Positions 35,406 to 44,695 of a DNA stretch of 64,000 bases are shown in pieces. Source of the stretch: an uncultured Muribaculaceae bacterium (lineage in GTDB: Bacteria > Bacteroidota > Bacteroidia > Bacteroidales > Muribaculaceae); assembly GCA_910588035.1 (NCBI GenBank), contig CAJUPY010000001.1, positions 123,178 to 187,177 of the forward strand. The letters run 5' to 3'. A program made the position numbers and the translations under genes. The number at the start of each line of letters is the position of its first letter. Positions within the stretch are counted from its first letter, which is position 1. Under the pieces are notes generated by a model. The model saw nothing but the letters and a program-made list of their open reading frames with translations. It made no database searches and was not told where the DNA came from.

Positions 35406-36185
35406 TCAATGCCGTTCGTCTATGAGTATATTTGACAACCATACATTTACACTGTCAAGCAAAGCGGTGTCTCCGGGTGCGACAATCCATGACTGAAACT
35501 GGTTGAACGAGATTGCGGTCGAGATGTCGAGCGAATCATAATCGAGAGCCATGCGACGGGCAAGTCTCTCACTGACCACAGCTTGTTTGATTTCACCAAT
35601 CGCTGTCATGATCACAAGCTGTTCAGAACTATAATCAGGATCTTCAACGACATGGATCGTATCGCCTATTTCGCGGCCCAGACTGCGGATACGGTCAATA
35701 TAAGGTGATCCTTCAGGAACATAAACCGTATCTCCGGCAAGTTCAACTTGCGTGACAGGCCCCGATGATTTATGTCTGACAAGCACCTGACGGTCAATCG
35801 CCACAGGAGATGTCACCATATATTCATTCTTTATTTTCACCGTTGCAGGAATATCGCTGACCACAATGTCATAACGGTGATCAGACAAACTTTTCAAAGC
35901 AGTCTCAAGACGCGTAAATCCAGTGATCACCACATTTCGCCCTGATAACCTTTCGACTTTCTTAACCACATCATAATGAAATCCGGCCAACGTATCACCG
36001 TCCCAGAACATTCCGGTCGGAGACAGCTCAATCGCAATATTCAACGTGTCACCGCCGGCTCTGACATCGTCGGTCGTTATCTTGCTTCGGGAGCATAGCT
36101 TCAACATCATCATAACGACCGCAACAGCAAACAGAAGAGCCACATAGAGTGACATTTGTCTGTTTTTCATCTCAAGCCTCCTCAT
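35406..36185 (-). CDS. Extracytoplasmic solute-binding protein family 3, membrane anchored
   Basis: A 259-residue protein with one N-terminal hydrophobic anchor (about residues 12-30) and a periplasmic SBP_bac_3 domain (about 45-250). That domain follows the two-lobe order LNIAIELSPTGMFWDGD, GFHYDVVKKVERLSG, YDIVVSDIPATVKIKNEY. It resembles amino-acid-binding proteins and the regulatory domain of MltF-type lytic transglycosylases, but no transglycosylase domain follows. Its start overlaps the stop of the porin gene (ATGA). No ABC permease is adjacent. Confidence 0.82.
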   Translation of the reverse strand: MRRLEMKNRQMSLYVALLFAVAVVMMMLKLCSRSKITTDDVRAGGDTLNIAIELSPTGMFWDGDTLAGFHYDVVKKVERLSGRNVVITGFTRLETALKSLSDHRYDIVVSDIPATVKIKNEYMVTSPVAIDRQVLVRHKSSGPVTQVELAGDTVYVPEGSPYIDRIRSLGREIGDTIHVVEDPDYSSEQLVIMTAIGEIKQAVVSERLARRMALDYDSLDISTAISFNQFQSWIVAPGDTALLDSVNVWLSNILIDERH

Positions 36186-38140
36186 CAGTTTGCAAAGTCA
36201 ACCGAGAGTCCGAGCAGAAATCGACGCGGATTCAACGGATAATGTGGCATTGAAAAATAGTTTGTTCCTGTCATACCTTGATTGACATGGGTAAACATCA
36301 CGTAGAACCTTGTTTTGCTCAGTTTCATGTTTGCATAGGCATTCATGTAGGGATAATTGCCGCATTCAATCTCGTTCTGGTTATAAAAACTCATTGTAGC
36401 CGGCTGATAGTCCACCGACTTGTACTTTGTGTAGTAATCACAATCAAGGCCGAGCTGGACATCAAGCACTCCGGCAACCTTGAACAGCAGATATAGATTT
36501 GTATACACTGCCAGTTTGGGAAGAGGAATAACTGCTTCCTCAGTCGAAGTCTGGTAAGTCACATTATTATCCCAATGTAAAATGCCAAGTTTGAAATTCT
36601 GTTGCAATTGCGCGTTCAGAACCTGAACACTACCGCTGTGTTGGGTCGGCAGACACTCGCTATTGAAGTAAATGTGGTTCTGAATGTTCTCGACTCCGAC
36701 ATTTATACGTGTGCGGGTAAACGGAATTTCAAGGATTCCGCCTACTCTGAACGAACGGATTTTGCCGAAATCGTTCTCCCAGATAAAGTGGTTTGAAACA
36801 TAATGATTCATCAGATATGGAGCTGATACATTGTTAAAGTGTCCATATCCTGTCAGGTTGACCGTATCACCAAACAAAGGAATGTGTGTGTCGATGCGAC
36901 CCTTGATTTTCAACTCTCCGGCTGCCGGACCAAGCATACCGATCTCAGCCGTGGCCTCATAGTTCAAAATCTTTCCCTGGTGTTTTGTCAATTGCGCTCC
37001 TACCCACATCAGATTCTGCCGTTCCTTGACAGGAATGGACGGATAGGGATTCGGTGTCAGTCCGTCGGGCAACTGAGGCAATGACGTGACAGTGTCCTGT
37101 GTCTGGTGGTAGCGTCTTATCTGATATGTAACATAGGCGGCGAGACCTGCTTTGGCATATTTATTGAACCCTTCAAGCAGAGAGATTCCAAACGTATTGG
37201 TGAACGCCCAGTAGTTCGTACGGTCATTGGTGGCATCGGCGTTGAGGTATCGGTTTGACCAGAAGTCGGCACCGCTCCCGTTGTCATTGAGAAAGATATG
37301 TTTGGCATTATCATATCTCATCGTCCATATGAAACTTGAAACCGGAACATAGGTTTTGACTGTAGTCGTGTCGTTAACCTTATCTTCACGATAGAATCCC
37401 ACTTTATAGCGGTGATTCAGCCACAGTTGACCACCGACAATCTTTGAATGTGCATGTGTAAGTCGTGTCGGGATGGTCTTGGGGTTGACCGACGACGACC
37501 CACCCTGAACCTGAGCCGGGTCGGTAATATAAAGGTCATCGGTGATTCCGCCGTTCTCTTTGTTCAGGAAATTATAGTGGTTATAAAAACCTTGGAATTC
37601 ATAACGGTCACCCATGTATGAGCCTGAAGCCCCCCAGGTCAAATCTTTTGTCGCCTGATTTTCGTAGCTTCCCTTCGAATAAAGATAGTCGGCCAATATG
37701 CCGACCTGTGCCCGCTTGTTGATATTTCCGGAGAAAGTCGTTGACAGACGGTCTTGTGAGTTATCTCGGCCACCGCCGGTGTTGTAAGACAGCAGTGTCA
37801 TCGGAATGCGGGTGTTATAGAATTTCATTTTCGAATCAGACGGCAACCATGCCGACAGAGCGTCGCTGAAAAAGAAATCGCCCATCGGTTTCCGCTCAAA
37901 ATAGATCAGGTTTAGTCCTTCAGCACCGAGATTGCCAGTAGTGGCATATGCGTCAGAAACCTCTGAAGGGACTGACTGACGGCTGTAGTTCAAAACAAGT
38001 GTGTCGATGGTCGATTCCTCATGCAGACCGAGCGGTTGAAGCACTTTCCATGCATAGGAAGGCGCGAGTTGTGTTTTCTTGGCTTCAGAGAAAACACAAC
38101 CGCTCAATAATATTGTTGCGAATAAGAATATACGTTTCAT
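36185..38140 (-). CDS. Putative porin, large outer-membrane beta-barrel
   Basis: A Bacteroidota putative porin of about 650 residues from the ATG at 38140 (MKRIFLFATILLSGCV; signal peptide ending near EAKK). The frame is open to an ATG at 38197, but that would place about 19 residues ahead of the signal peptide. Repeated beta strands end in aromatic residues, with a long run of barrel-like segments and the terminal RRFLLGLSVDFAN. Coupled to the solute-binding gene downstream. Transported substrate unknown. Confidence 0.82.
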   Translation of the reverse strand: MKRIFLFATILLSGCVFSEAKKTQLAPSYAWKVLQPLGLHEESTIDTLVLNYSRQSVPSEVSDAYATTGNLGAEGLNLIYFERKPMGDFFFSDALSAWLPSDSKMKFYNTRIPMTLLSYNTGGGRDNSQDRLSTTFSGNINKRAQVGILADYLYSKGSYENQATKDLTWGASGSYMGDRYEFQGFYNHYNFLNKENGGITDDLYITDPAQVQGGSSSVNPKTIPTRLTHAHSKIVGGQLWLNHRYKVGFYREDKVNDTTTVKTYVPVSSFIWTMRYDNAKHIFLNDNGSGADFWSNRYLNADATNDRTNYWAFTNTFGISLLEGFNKYAKAGLAAYVTYQIRRYHQTQDTVTSLPQLPDGLTPNPYPSIPVKERQNLMWVGAQLTKHQGKILNYEATAEIGMLGPAAGELKIKGRIDTHIPLFGDTVNLTGYGHFNNVSAPYLMNHYVSNHFIWENDFGKIRSFRVGGILEIPFTRTRINVGVENIQNHIYFNSECLPTQHSGSVQVLNAQLQQNFKLGILHWDNNVTYQTSTEEAVIPLPKLAVYTNLYLLFKVAGVLDVQLGLDCDYYTKYKSVDYQPATMSFYNQNEIECGNYPYMNAYANMKLSKTRFYVMFTHVNQGMTGTNYFSMPHYPLNPRRFLLGLSVDFAN

Positions 38141-38152
38141 AATCATAATTGG

Positions 38153-38160
38153 CAAAGATA
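38153..38160 (-). promoter_or_regulatory. Possible porin promoter -7 box
   Basis: TATCTTTG on the minus strand ends 13 nt before the ATG at 38140, leaving a very short leader. No good -33 TTTG is seen, so the call is tentative. It also argues against the longer start at 38197, which would lie upstream of the box. Confidence 0.4.
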
Positions 38161-38254
38161 CGGCTTTTTCGTCAATGTAGATCCTTTTATGCGCCATTTT
38201 CCTGCTTCTTTACTACCGTAATAAATCAATATCACGATTTTTAATTTTTTTTAG

Positions 38255-38295
38255 AATCGCGATTGTTTCTTTTCGACAAAAAGTTGTTACTTTTA
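38255..38295 (+). promoter_or_regulatory. Possible malQ promoter with palindrome
   Basis: TACTTTTA (38288-38295) is a near -7 box. AATCGCGATT (38255-38264) is a perfect 10-bp palindrome in the -33 region, with a related ATCACGATT half-site about 20 bp upstream. This may be a regulator site for starch or maltose use; inference only. Confidence 0.4.
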
Positions 38296-38335
38296 TAGCA
38301 TTTTTCAGCACATAATTATTTTAGAGTACATATTC

Positions 38336-41014
38336 ATGAATCTTACATTCCACATCAACTACCACACCCATTGGGGTGAATCGCTCTATCTGACGGGAGA
38401 TTTGTCAGAATTGGGCGAGAATAATCCCCATTGCGGCATAAAGATGACTCCGTCTGACGATCAGTCATGGACTGTCGAAATTGAAGTGCCCGACAGCCTT
38501 AAGTCGTTTGAATATGGTTATGCCGTGATAAGCGAAGAAGGTTATGTCAGAAACGAGTGGGGCCGCAAACGCCTGTTCAATATGCCTGATAACACTTCTT
38601 GCTGTCACATTTTCGATCATTGGCAAGACATGCCGGCAGACAAACCATTTTATTCATCAGCTTTCACCAAATGCATCAACAAACGTCAAAAAAATAAGAC
38701 CCTACCGGCGGAAGCTTCCGGCAAAACCTTGATAAGAATCGAAGCCCCGACTGTCAGGAGTGATGAACAGTTAGCCATTTCAGGCGATTGCAGCATGCTT
38801 GGTAAATGGAATCCGGCTCTGGCTCCGGTCATGAACGATGCTGAATTTCCGGTATGGAGCATAAGTCTCGACAATGAAGGACTGTCAAACGGCACCGATT
38901 TCAAATTCATCATAGTCAAAAAGCAGTCCGGTGAGGTAGTGGAGTGGGAAGACGGAGCCAACCGTCATATTGCTCCATATGGATTCAATCCGGAGAACGC
39001 AGTCATAATAAACGGACTCAGGTTCAACAGTGCCGGACGGCAATGGCATGGTGCCGGTGTTGCCATTCCGGTATTCTCGCTTCGTTCTGAAGAAGACTTC
39101 GGCGTCGGCGATTTCTATGATTTGAAAAAAATGGTTGACTGGGCAGTAGCGACTAAGCAGAGTTTTATTCAACTGCTGCCTATCAACGACACGACAATGA
39201 CAGGTACGTGGACCGATTCCTATCCCTACAACGCCAATTCCACATTTGCTCTCCACCCGATGTATCTCAGGCTCAGTGAGATCGGACGTCTTGAAAATCC
39301 TGCGCGTGAAGACTTTTACGAAGCCGTCCGTCTTGAGCTTAATTCACTTCCGACGGTTGACTACGAACGTGTCAATGCGATCAAAAATGAATATACCCGC
39401 GAATTGTTTGCCGATTGCGGTGCCAGAACAATCGAAAGCGAGGACTTCAAAAATTTCGCACACCGAAACGAAGACTGGCTCATGCCATATGCGGCATTTT
39501 GCGTATTACGAGACCAGAACGGAACCTCTGAATTTGAAAAGTGGGGCGAATATTCTGCCTATGACCATGATTCTGTCAAGACTTTCATAGAAAACAACAG
39601 TAATGAAATCAACTTCGTTTTGTTCCAGCAATATCATCTCGATCGTCAGATGAGAGATGTGCGCGATTATGCTCATTCAAATGGAGTTGCGATCAAAGGT
39701 GATATTCCGATCGGAATATCGCGTACAAGCGTAGATGCGTGGATCAGTCCGCGCCTCTTCAACATGAACAGCCAGGCCGGTGCTCCGCCAGACGATTTTT
39801 CAGTGCTTGGGCAAAACTGGGGATTCCCTACGTACAATTGGGACGAGATGAGCCTTGACGGATTCAAATGGTGGAAAAACCGCTTCTGCAAGATGAGCGA
39901 ATACTTCGATGCCTACCGTATTGATCACGTACTCGGATTTTTCAGAATATGGCAGATTCCGATGAACGCCATTCATGGCTTACTCGGCACATTCAATCCG
40001 GCTCTTCCCTTCTCCGCCGATGAACTGAGGGTGTCATATGATTTCTGGATCAATCCCGACGTTCAGACCAAGCCGTTCATAATGGAATGGTTCCTTGGCG
40101 ATTTCTTCGGAGAGTTTACCGACGAGGCACGTGAAAGATTCCTTGAACCGTGTGGCGACGGACGCTACCTGTTGAAAACCGAATTCGATACCCAGCGTAA
40201 AATCGCCGATTACTTCAAGACACTTGATAAAAACGATAAGAATGACAAATTGTGCAACGCGTTGATGGGGCTTGTCGATGATGTGTTGTTCATTGAAGAT
40301 CAAAATGAGAAGGGCAAATATCATCCACGTATAGCCGCTCAGAACACCTACATCTACCGTTCGTTGACCGACTATGAAAAATGGTGTTTCAACCGTCTGT
40401 ATAACGACTTCTTCTATCGCCGTCACAACGAATTCTGGTACGGTAAGGCAATGTGGAAATTGCCTCCGCTGATCGATGCCACCGACATGCTGACCTGTGC
40501 CGAGGATCTCGGCATGATCCCGGCCTGCGTGCCTGCAGTCATGGATCGATTGAAAATTCTCGCGCTTGAAATTCAACGCATGCCCAAAGACCCACACGCC
40601 GAGTTTGGCAACACATGGCACTATCCCTACCTGTCTGTCTGCACTACCTCGACCCATGACATGGGCGGAATAAGACAATGGTGGGAAGAAAACCGCGAGG
40701 CCACACAACATTTTTACAACAACGTGCTCCATGAACATGGCACAGCTCCTTATTACGCTGAACCTTGGATATGCGGGCGCATTGTAGATCTCCACTTGAA
40801 ATCTCCGTCAATGCTGTGTATTCTTCCTCTGCAAGACTGGTTGTCGATAAACGGTGACCTGCGCCGTCAGAATCCCTATGACGAGCAGATCAACGTGCCG
40901 GCCAACTCACGCCACTATTGGAGATACCGCATGCATCTGACTCTTGAGAATCTGCTGTCACAAACCGACTTCAACAATCATCTGAAGTCATTGATTGCCG
41001 ATTCAAACCGATAA
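38336..41014 (+). CDS. malQ: 4-alpha-glucanotransferase (amylomaltase), DPE2-like with two CBM20 domains
   Basis: Transfers alpha-1,4-glucan chains during maltodextrin and starch use. The 892 residues comprise two N-terminal starch-binding CBM20 domains (about 1-105, starting NLTFHINYHTHWGESLYLTG, and about 128-240 with LAISGDCSMLGKWNP), then a GH77 catalytic domain. The catalytic nucleophile Asp is in DAYRIDHVLGFFRIW, the acid/base Glu in CAEDLGMIP. This layout is that of plant DPE2 and Bacteroidota amylomaltases. Monocistronic. Confidence 0.96.
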   Translation: MNLTFHINYHTHWGESLYLTGDLSELGENNPHCGIKMTPSDDQSWTVEIEVPDSLKSFEYGYAVISEEGYVRNEWGRKRLFNMPDNTSCCHIFDHWQDMPADKPFYSSAFTKCINKRQKNKTLPAEASGKTLIRIEAPTVRSDEQLAISGDCSMLGKWNPALAPVMNDAEFPVWSISLDNEGLSNGTDFKFIIVKKQSGEVVEWEDGANRHIAPYGFNPENAVIINGLRFNSAGRQWHGAGVAIPVFSLRSEEDFGVGDFYDLKKMVDWAVATKQSFIQLLPINDTTMTGTWTDSYPYNANSTFALHPMYLRLSEIGRLENPAREDFYEAVRLELNSLPTVDYERVNAIKNEYTRELFADCGARTIESEDFKNFAHRNEDWLMPYAAFCVLRDQNGTSEFEKWGEYSAYDHDSVKTFIENNSNEINFVLFQQYHLDRQMRDVRDYAHSNGVAIKGDIPIGISRTSVDAWISPRLFNMNSQAGAPPDDFSVLGQNWGFPTYNWDEMSLDGFKWWKNRFCKMSEYFDAYRIDHVLGFFRIWQIPMNAIHGLLGTFNPALPFSADELRVSYDFWINPDVQTKPFIMEWFLGDFFGEFTDEARERFLEPCGDGRYLLKTEFDTQRKIADYFKTLDKNDKNDKLCNALMGLVDDVLFIEDQNEKGKYHPRIAAQNTYIYRSLTDYEKWCFNRLYNDFFYRRHNEFWYGKAMWKLPPLIDATDMLTCAEDLGMIPACVPAVMDRLKILALEIQRMPKDPHAEFGNTWHYPYLSVCTTSTHDMGGIRQWWEENREATQHFYNNVLHEHGTAPYYAEPWICGRIVDLHLKSPSMLCILPLQDWLSINGDLRRQNPYDEQINVPANSRHYWRYRMHLTLENLLSQTDFNNHLKSLIADSNR

Positions 41015-41020
41015 AACGCC

Positions 41021-41050
41021 AGACAGGGAGTCTGAAAGGCTCCCTGTCTA
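41021..41050 (+). terminator. Hairpin between malQ and carbonic anhydrase genes
   Basis: AGACAGGGAG (41021-41030) pairs with CTCCCTGTCT (41040-41049). The tail is A-rich then TTTTTAT after several bases, so termination may be partial. Confidence 0.6.
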
Positions 41051-41073
41051 AAACCAATTTTTATATCATCTTT

Positions 41074-41613
41074 ATGATTGAGGAAATACTTCGTTATAAC
41101 CGTCAGTTTGTTGAACGCAAGGAATATGAAAAATTCCTGACGTCAAAATATCCCGACAAAAAGATCGCCATTGTGACATGTATGGACACCCGTCTTGTCT
41201 CATTGCTCCCGGCCGCGCTCGGCATTAAAAACGGAGATGTCAAAATGATAAAGAATGCCGGAGGCACCATTACCAATCCATTTGACTCGACGGTGAGATC
41301 TCTGCTGGTGGCCATTTATGAACTCGGAGTAAACGAAATAATGATCATCGGCCATACCGGCTGTGGTGTGCAGGGCATGAATGCCGCAGAAATGCTCGAA
41401 GAGATGCGCAACCGCGGTATATCTGAAGAACACATAAATTTGATGAAACACTGTGGCATAGATCTTGACAACTGGTTGCACGGGTTCGATGACACAGCCA
41501 CGGCCGTAAGCGAGACTGTCGATCTTATCAGAAACCACCCGTTGATTCCTGAAAGCGTTGCAGTCGCGGGCTATATAATGAATAGCGAGACAGGACTCCT
41601 TACTAAAATTTAA
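41074..41613 (+). CDS. Beta-class carbonic anhydrase
   Basis: Interconverts CO2 and bicarbonate. A short 179-residue beta-CA with zinc ligands Cys in TCMDTRL (with the Asp-Arg dyad) and His/Cys in IGHTGCGVQGM. The short form fits the small clade found in Bacteroidota and Firmicutes. The AraC-type regulator starts 9 bp later. Confidence 0.94.
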   Translation: MIEEILRYNRQFVERKEYEKFLTSKYPDKKIAIVTCMDTRLVSLLPAALGIKNGDVKMIKNAGGTITNPFDSTVRSLLVAIYELGVNEIMIIGHTGCGVQGMNAAEMLEEMRNRGISEEHINLMKHCGIDLDNWLHGFDDTATAVSETVDLIRNHPLIPESVAVAGYIMNSETGLLTKI

Positions 41614-41621
41614 ACATTCCG

Positions 41622-42491
41622 ATGGGTGTATCTTTTCCTGAATCTGATTTCAATTACGAGGAAAATCAATTGGTCGTTCTTGATTCGGTCGATTCGATTT
41701 CAGGGCTCAGACTGCCGATAAAAAACAGGAGTATCTGGTCTGTGGTCTGCATCGGTGGGTCACTGACATGCATCGTCGATGACTCGCGTCTCACTATGAA
41801 ACAGTCGACGCTCATGGTGCTCGCTCCCGGCCACGACATCAAGGCCATTGAAACCAGTGCCGATTTCACCGGCTTTGCGATAAGTTCGACCGTAAACAAT
41901 CTTGATGCGTTCCTACCCGTTATGTCGCGTGCATTGATGTGTTTCAAAGTTTTCACGACCAATCCTGTCATTCCTGTCAGCAACTACGATATCGAAAAAC
42001 AGCTGCTCTATCACAAACTGCTAAAAATGAAGCTTGGTGAAAAATCTGACATTCACACAAAAAACGTGATCGACAGCCTATGTAAAGCAATCATTTTTGA
42101 GACTCTCGGCCTCTACATGAAGCGCATGCGCCACATTTCGTCAGCAGCAGTGAAGAGTTCGAGGACTGAAGAACTGTTTTACCGGTTTATTGTACTTGTT
42201 GAAAAAAACTATCTGACCCAACGCGCTCTATCGTTTTATGCCGATGCACTTTGTGTGTCGACAAAACACCTTTCAGCCCTGGTCAAGGACATTAGCGGAA
42301 AAACTGCCGGATCATGGATAGATTCCTATGTAATTTTCGAAGCAAAACGGCTCATCAGGTCAACCCAGCTTTCCATTCAGGAAATATCTGAAAGGCTGAA
42401 TTTCGCCAATCAGTCGTTTTTCGGCAAATATTTCAAACACCACACGGGCGAGTCTCCGAGCCAGTTCCGCAACAAGGGAGCTGTTGTCTGA
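41622..42491 (+). CDS. AraC family transcriptional regulator
   Basis: A 289-residue regulator with an N-terminal cupin-like sensing region and a C-terminal double helix-turn-helix at about residues 185-285 (ALSFYADALCVSTKHLSALVK, then IQEISERLNFANQSFFGKYFKHHTGESPSQFR). Its close spacing to the carbonic anhydrase suggests co-transcription. Effector unknown. Confidence 0.9.
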   Translation: MGVSFPESDFNYEENQLVVLDSVDSISGLRLPIKNRSIWSVVCIGGSLTCIVDDSRLTMKQSTLMVLAPGHDIKAIETSADFTGFAISSTVNNLDAFLPVMSRALMCFKVFTTNPVIPVSNYDIEKQLLYHKLLKMKLGEKSDIHTKNVIDSLCKAIIFETLGLYMKRMRHISSAAVKSSRTEELFYRFIVLVEKNYLTQRALSFYADALCVSTKHLSALVKDISGKTAGSWIDSYVIFEAKRLIRSTQLSIQEISERLNFANQSFFGKYFKHHTGESPSQFRNKGAVV

Positions 42492-42519
42492 AATCTGTTC
42501 GCAATAACCGGGCTGCAAA

Positions 42520-42551
42520 TTTGCTTTAAAACATATTTTTTTGTACTTTTG
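42520..42551 (+). promoter_or_regulatory. Probable gyrB promoter
   Basis: TTTG (42520-42523), a 20-nt spacer and TACTTTTG (42544-42551): near-perfect Bacteroidota promoter, with the ATG at 42595. Confidence 0.82.
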
Positions 42552-42594
42552 TAGTCAGAATACAATAAAGGAATATAAAGAACACAATCACACT

Positions 42595-44526
42595 ATGGCT
42601 GAAGAAAAAGAGGAATACAGCGCCAGTAACATTCAGGTCCTCGAGGGCCTGGAAGCCGTGCGCAAACGTCCTGCGATGTATATCGGCGACATAAGTATCA
42701 AGGGCCTCCACCACCTCGTCTATGAAGTTGTCGACAACTCTATCGATGAAGCCCTTGCAGGCTTTGCAACCCACATTGAGGTAACAATCAATCCCGATAA
42801 TTCAATAACTGTCGTCGACAACGGACGTGGCATTCCGGTCGATATGCATGAAAAAGAGCACAAAAGCGCACTTGAAGTCGTCTTGACTGTCTTGCACGCC
42901 GGTGGTAAGTTTGACAAAGGATCATATAAGGTGTCAGGCGGTCTGCATGGTGTCGGCGTATCGTGTGTCAACGCACTCTCCACTTACCTCAAGGCCGAGA
43001 TTCACAGAAACGGAAAGGCCTACGTCCAGGAATACTCCTGCGGCAAACCGACCACAGAACTGATGGTGGTGGGAGAAAGTGACCACACCGGCACTTCAAT
43101 CACATTCTTGCCCGACAGTTCGATTTTCACCGTTACGGTCTATGACTACGCTACTCTCGCAAACAGACTCAGAGACCTCGCCTATCTGAATGCCGGAATT
43201 TCACTTTCGCTTGCAGATATGCGTGACATTGACGAAGATGGGAATCCGCGCCGTGAAGTCTTTTTTTCAAAAGACGGTCTGAGCGAGTTTGTTCAATACA
43301 TTGATTCCAACAAAGAATCACTGATTAACGATGTCATACATCTGAACACCGAGCGTCAGGGAGTTCCGGTAGAAGTCGCTCTCACCTACAATAACACCTA
43401 TAACGAAAATGTCTACTCTTTTGTAAACAACATCAATACAATCGAGGGTGGCACACACCTGACTGGTTTCAGACGTGGTTTGACAACCACTTTGAAGAAA
43501 TATGCCGAAGACAACAAAATGCTTGAAAAGGCTAAGGTCGACATTGATCCCGCCGACTTCAGGGAGGGTTTGACCGCAGTGATTTCCGTAAAGGTCATGG
43601 AACCCCAGTTTGAGGGTCAGACTAAAACCAAACTCGGTAACAGCGAAGTCTCGGGTGCCGTCCAGTCGGCAGTCAGCGAGGCACTCAGAAACTATCTTGA
43701 GGAAAATCCGCGTCAGGCAAAAATCATTGTAGAAAAAGTTATTCTTGCAGCGCAGGCACGCCATGCCGCCATCAGAGCCCGCCAGAGCGTGCAACGCAAG
43801 TCTCCGCTTGCCGGAGGCGGCCTTCCCGGCAAACTTGCAGACTGCTCTTCAAGAACAGCTGAAGACTGCGAGATCTTCATCGTCGAGGGAGACTCGGCCG
43901 GTGGCACGGCAAAACAGGGCCGTGACCGTCGTTTCCAAGCTATTCTTCCGCTGAGAGGTAAAATCTTGAATGTGGAGAAAGCAATGGACCACAAGATTTT
44001 CGATAATGAGGAAATCATGAACATGTTCCGTGCTCTCCGTGTCTCGATCGGAACTGAAGATGATCCCAAAGAGGCCAATCTCGCAAAATTGGCATATCAT
44101 AAAATCATAATCATGACTGATGCCGATGTCGACGGCAGCCACATCGCCACATTGCTCATGACGTTCTTCTTCAGAAGAATGCGCCCGATTATTGAAAACG
44201 GATATCTCTATCTGGCAACCCCTCCGTTGTTCAAATGTAAACGAGGAAAAAACGAGAAATATTGCTGGACCGATCAGCAAGTTCAGGCGTTCATTGACAA
44301 ATTTGGCCAGAACACGACCGTTCAGCGATACAAAGGTCTCGGTGAGATGAGTGCAGAAGAACTCCGAAACACCACAATGTCACCCGAGCACCGCATGCTG
44401 AAACAGGTTAATATCAGCGATGCTGCCGAAGCCGACCGCATATTCTCGATGTTAATGGGTGAAGACGTAGCCCCGAGACGAGACTTCATCGAGGAGAATG
44501 CAAATTACGCTAACATTGACGCATAA
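42595..44526 (+). CDS. gyrB: DNA gyrase subunit B
   Basis: The ATPase subunit of DNA gyrase. From ATG 42595 it has 643 residues, the compact form without the large enterobacterial insert. Order: GHKL ATP site (EVVDNSIDEALAG, VDNGRGIPVD, GGLHGVGVSCVNALS), transducer domain, TOPRIM (EGDSAGGTAKQGRD and DADVDGSHI), and C-terminal KGLGEMSAEELRNTTM. An open frame upstream of the ATG overlaps the promoter and is not used. Confidence 0.98.
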   Translation: MAEEKEEYSASNIQVLEGLEAVRKRPAMYIGDISIKGLHHLVYEVVDNSIDEALAGFATHIEVTINPDNSITVVDNGRGIPVDMHEKEHKSALEVVLTVLHAGGKFDKGSYKVSGGLHGVGVSCVNALSTYLKAEIHRNGKAYVQEYSCGKPTTELMVVGESDHTGTSITFLPDSSIFTVTVYDYATLANRLRDLAYLNAGISLSLADMRDIDEDGNPRREVFFSKDGLSEFVQYIDSNKESLINDVIHLNTERQGVPVEVALTYNNTYNENVYSFVNNINTIEGGTHLTGFRRGLTTTLKKYAEDNKMLEKAKVDIDPADFREGLTAVISVKVMEPQFEGQTKTKLGNSEVSGAVQSAVSEALRNYLEENPRQAKIIVEKVILAAQARHAAIRARQSVQRKSPLAGGGLPGKLADCSSRTAEDCEIFIVEGDSAGGTAKQGRDRRFQAILPLRGKILNVEKAMDHKIFDNEEIMNMFRALRVSIGTEDDPKEANLAKLAYHKIIIMTDADVDGSHIATLLMTFFFRRMRPIIENGYLYLATPPLFKCKRGKNEKYCWTDQQVQAFIDKFGQNTTVQRYKGLGEMSAEELRNTTMSPEHRMLKQVNISDAAEADRIFSMLMGEDVAPRRDFIEENANYANIDA

Positions 44527-44546
44527 GTCTGTTTGACTACCGACAA

Positions 44547-44607
44547 ACCACAGAGGGTGTGACGGCAGGACAATCAAAGTTCAGCCTCTCCCCCTCTGTT
44601 TGTTTTT
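44547..44607 (+). terminator. Terminator after gyrB
   Basis: ACAGAGGG (44550-44557) pairs with CCCTCTGT (44592-44599) around a 34-nt loop, with a TTGTTTTTT tail. Confidence 0.75.
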
Positions 44608-44695
44608 TCGATGTCAAGCTAACAAATAACCATTCTCAAGTGTTAAACCACATATATACGATTGTTGCAAACAATCTCTAAAAAATAATCACACT

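Noticed and set aside
36185..38140. TonB-dependent receptor (SusC-like)
   Set aside because: There is no plug domain, TonB box or SusD partner; length and strand pattern fit the putative porin family.
44661..44675. ATTGTT-GCA-AACAAT inverted repeat before rnr
   Set aside because: Short and AT-rich; no regulator or promoter element nearby gives it meaning.
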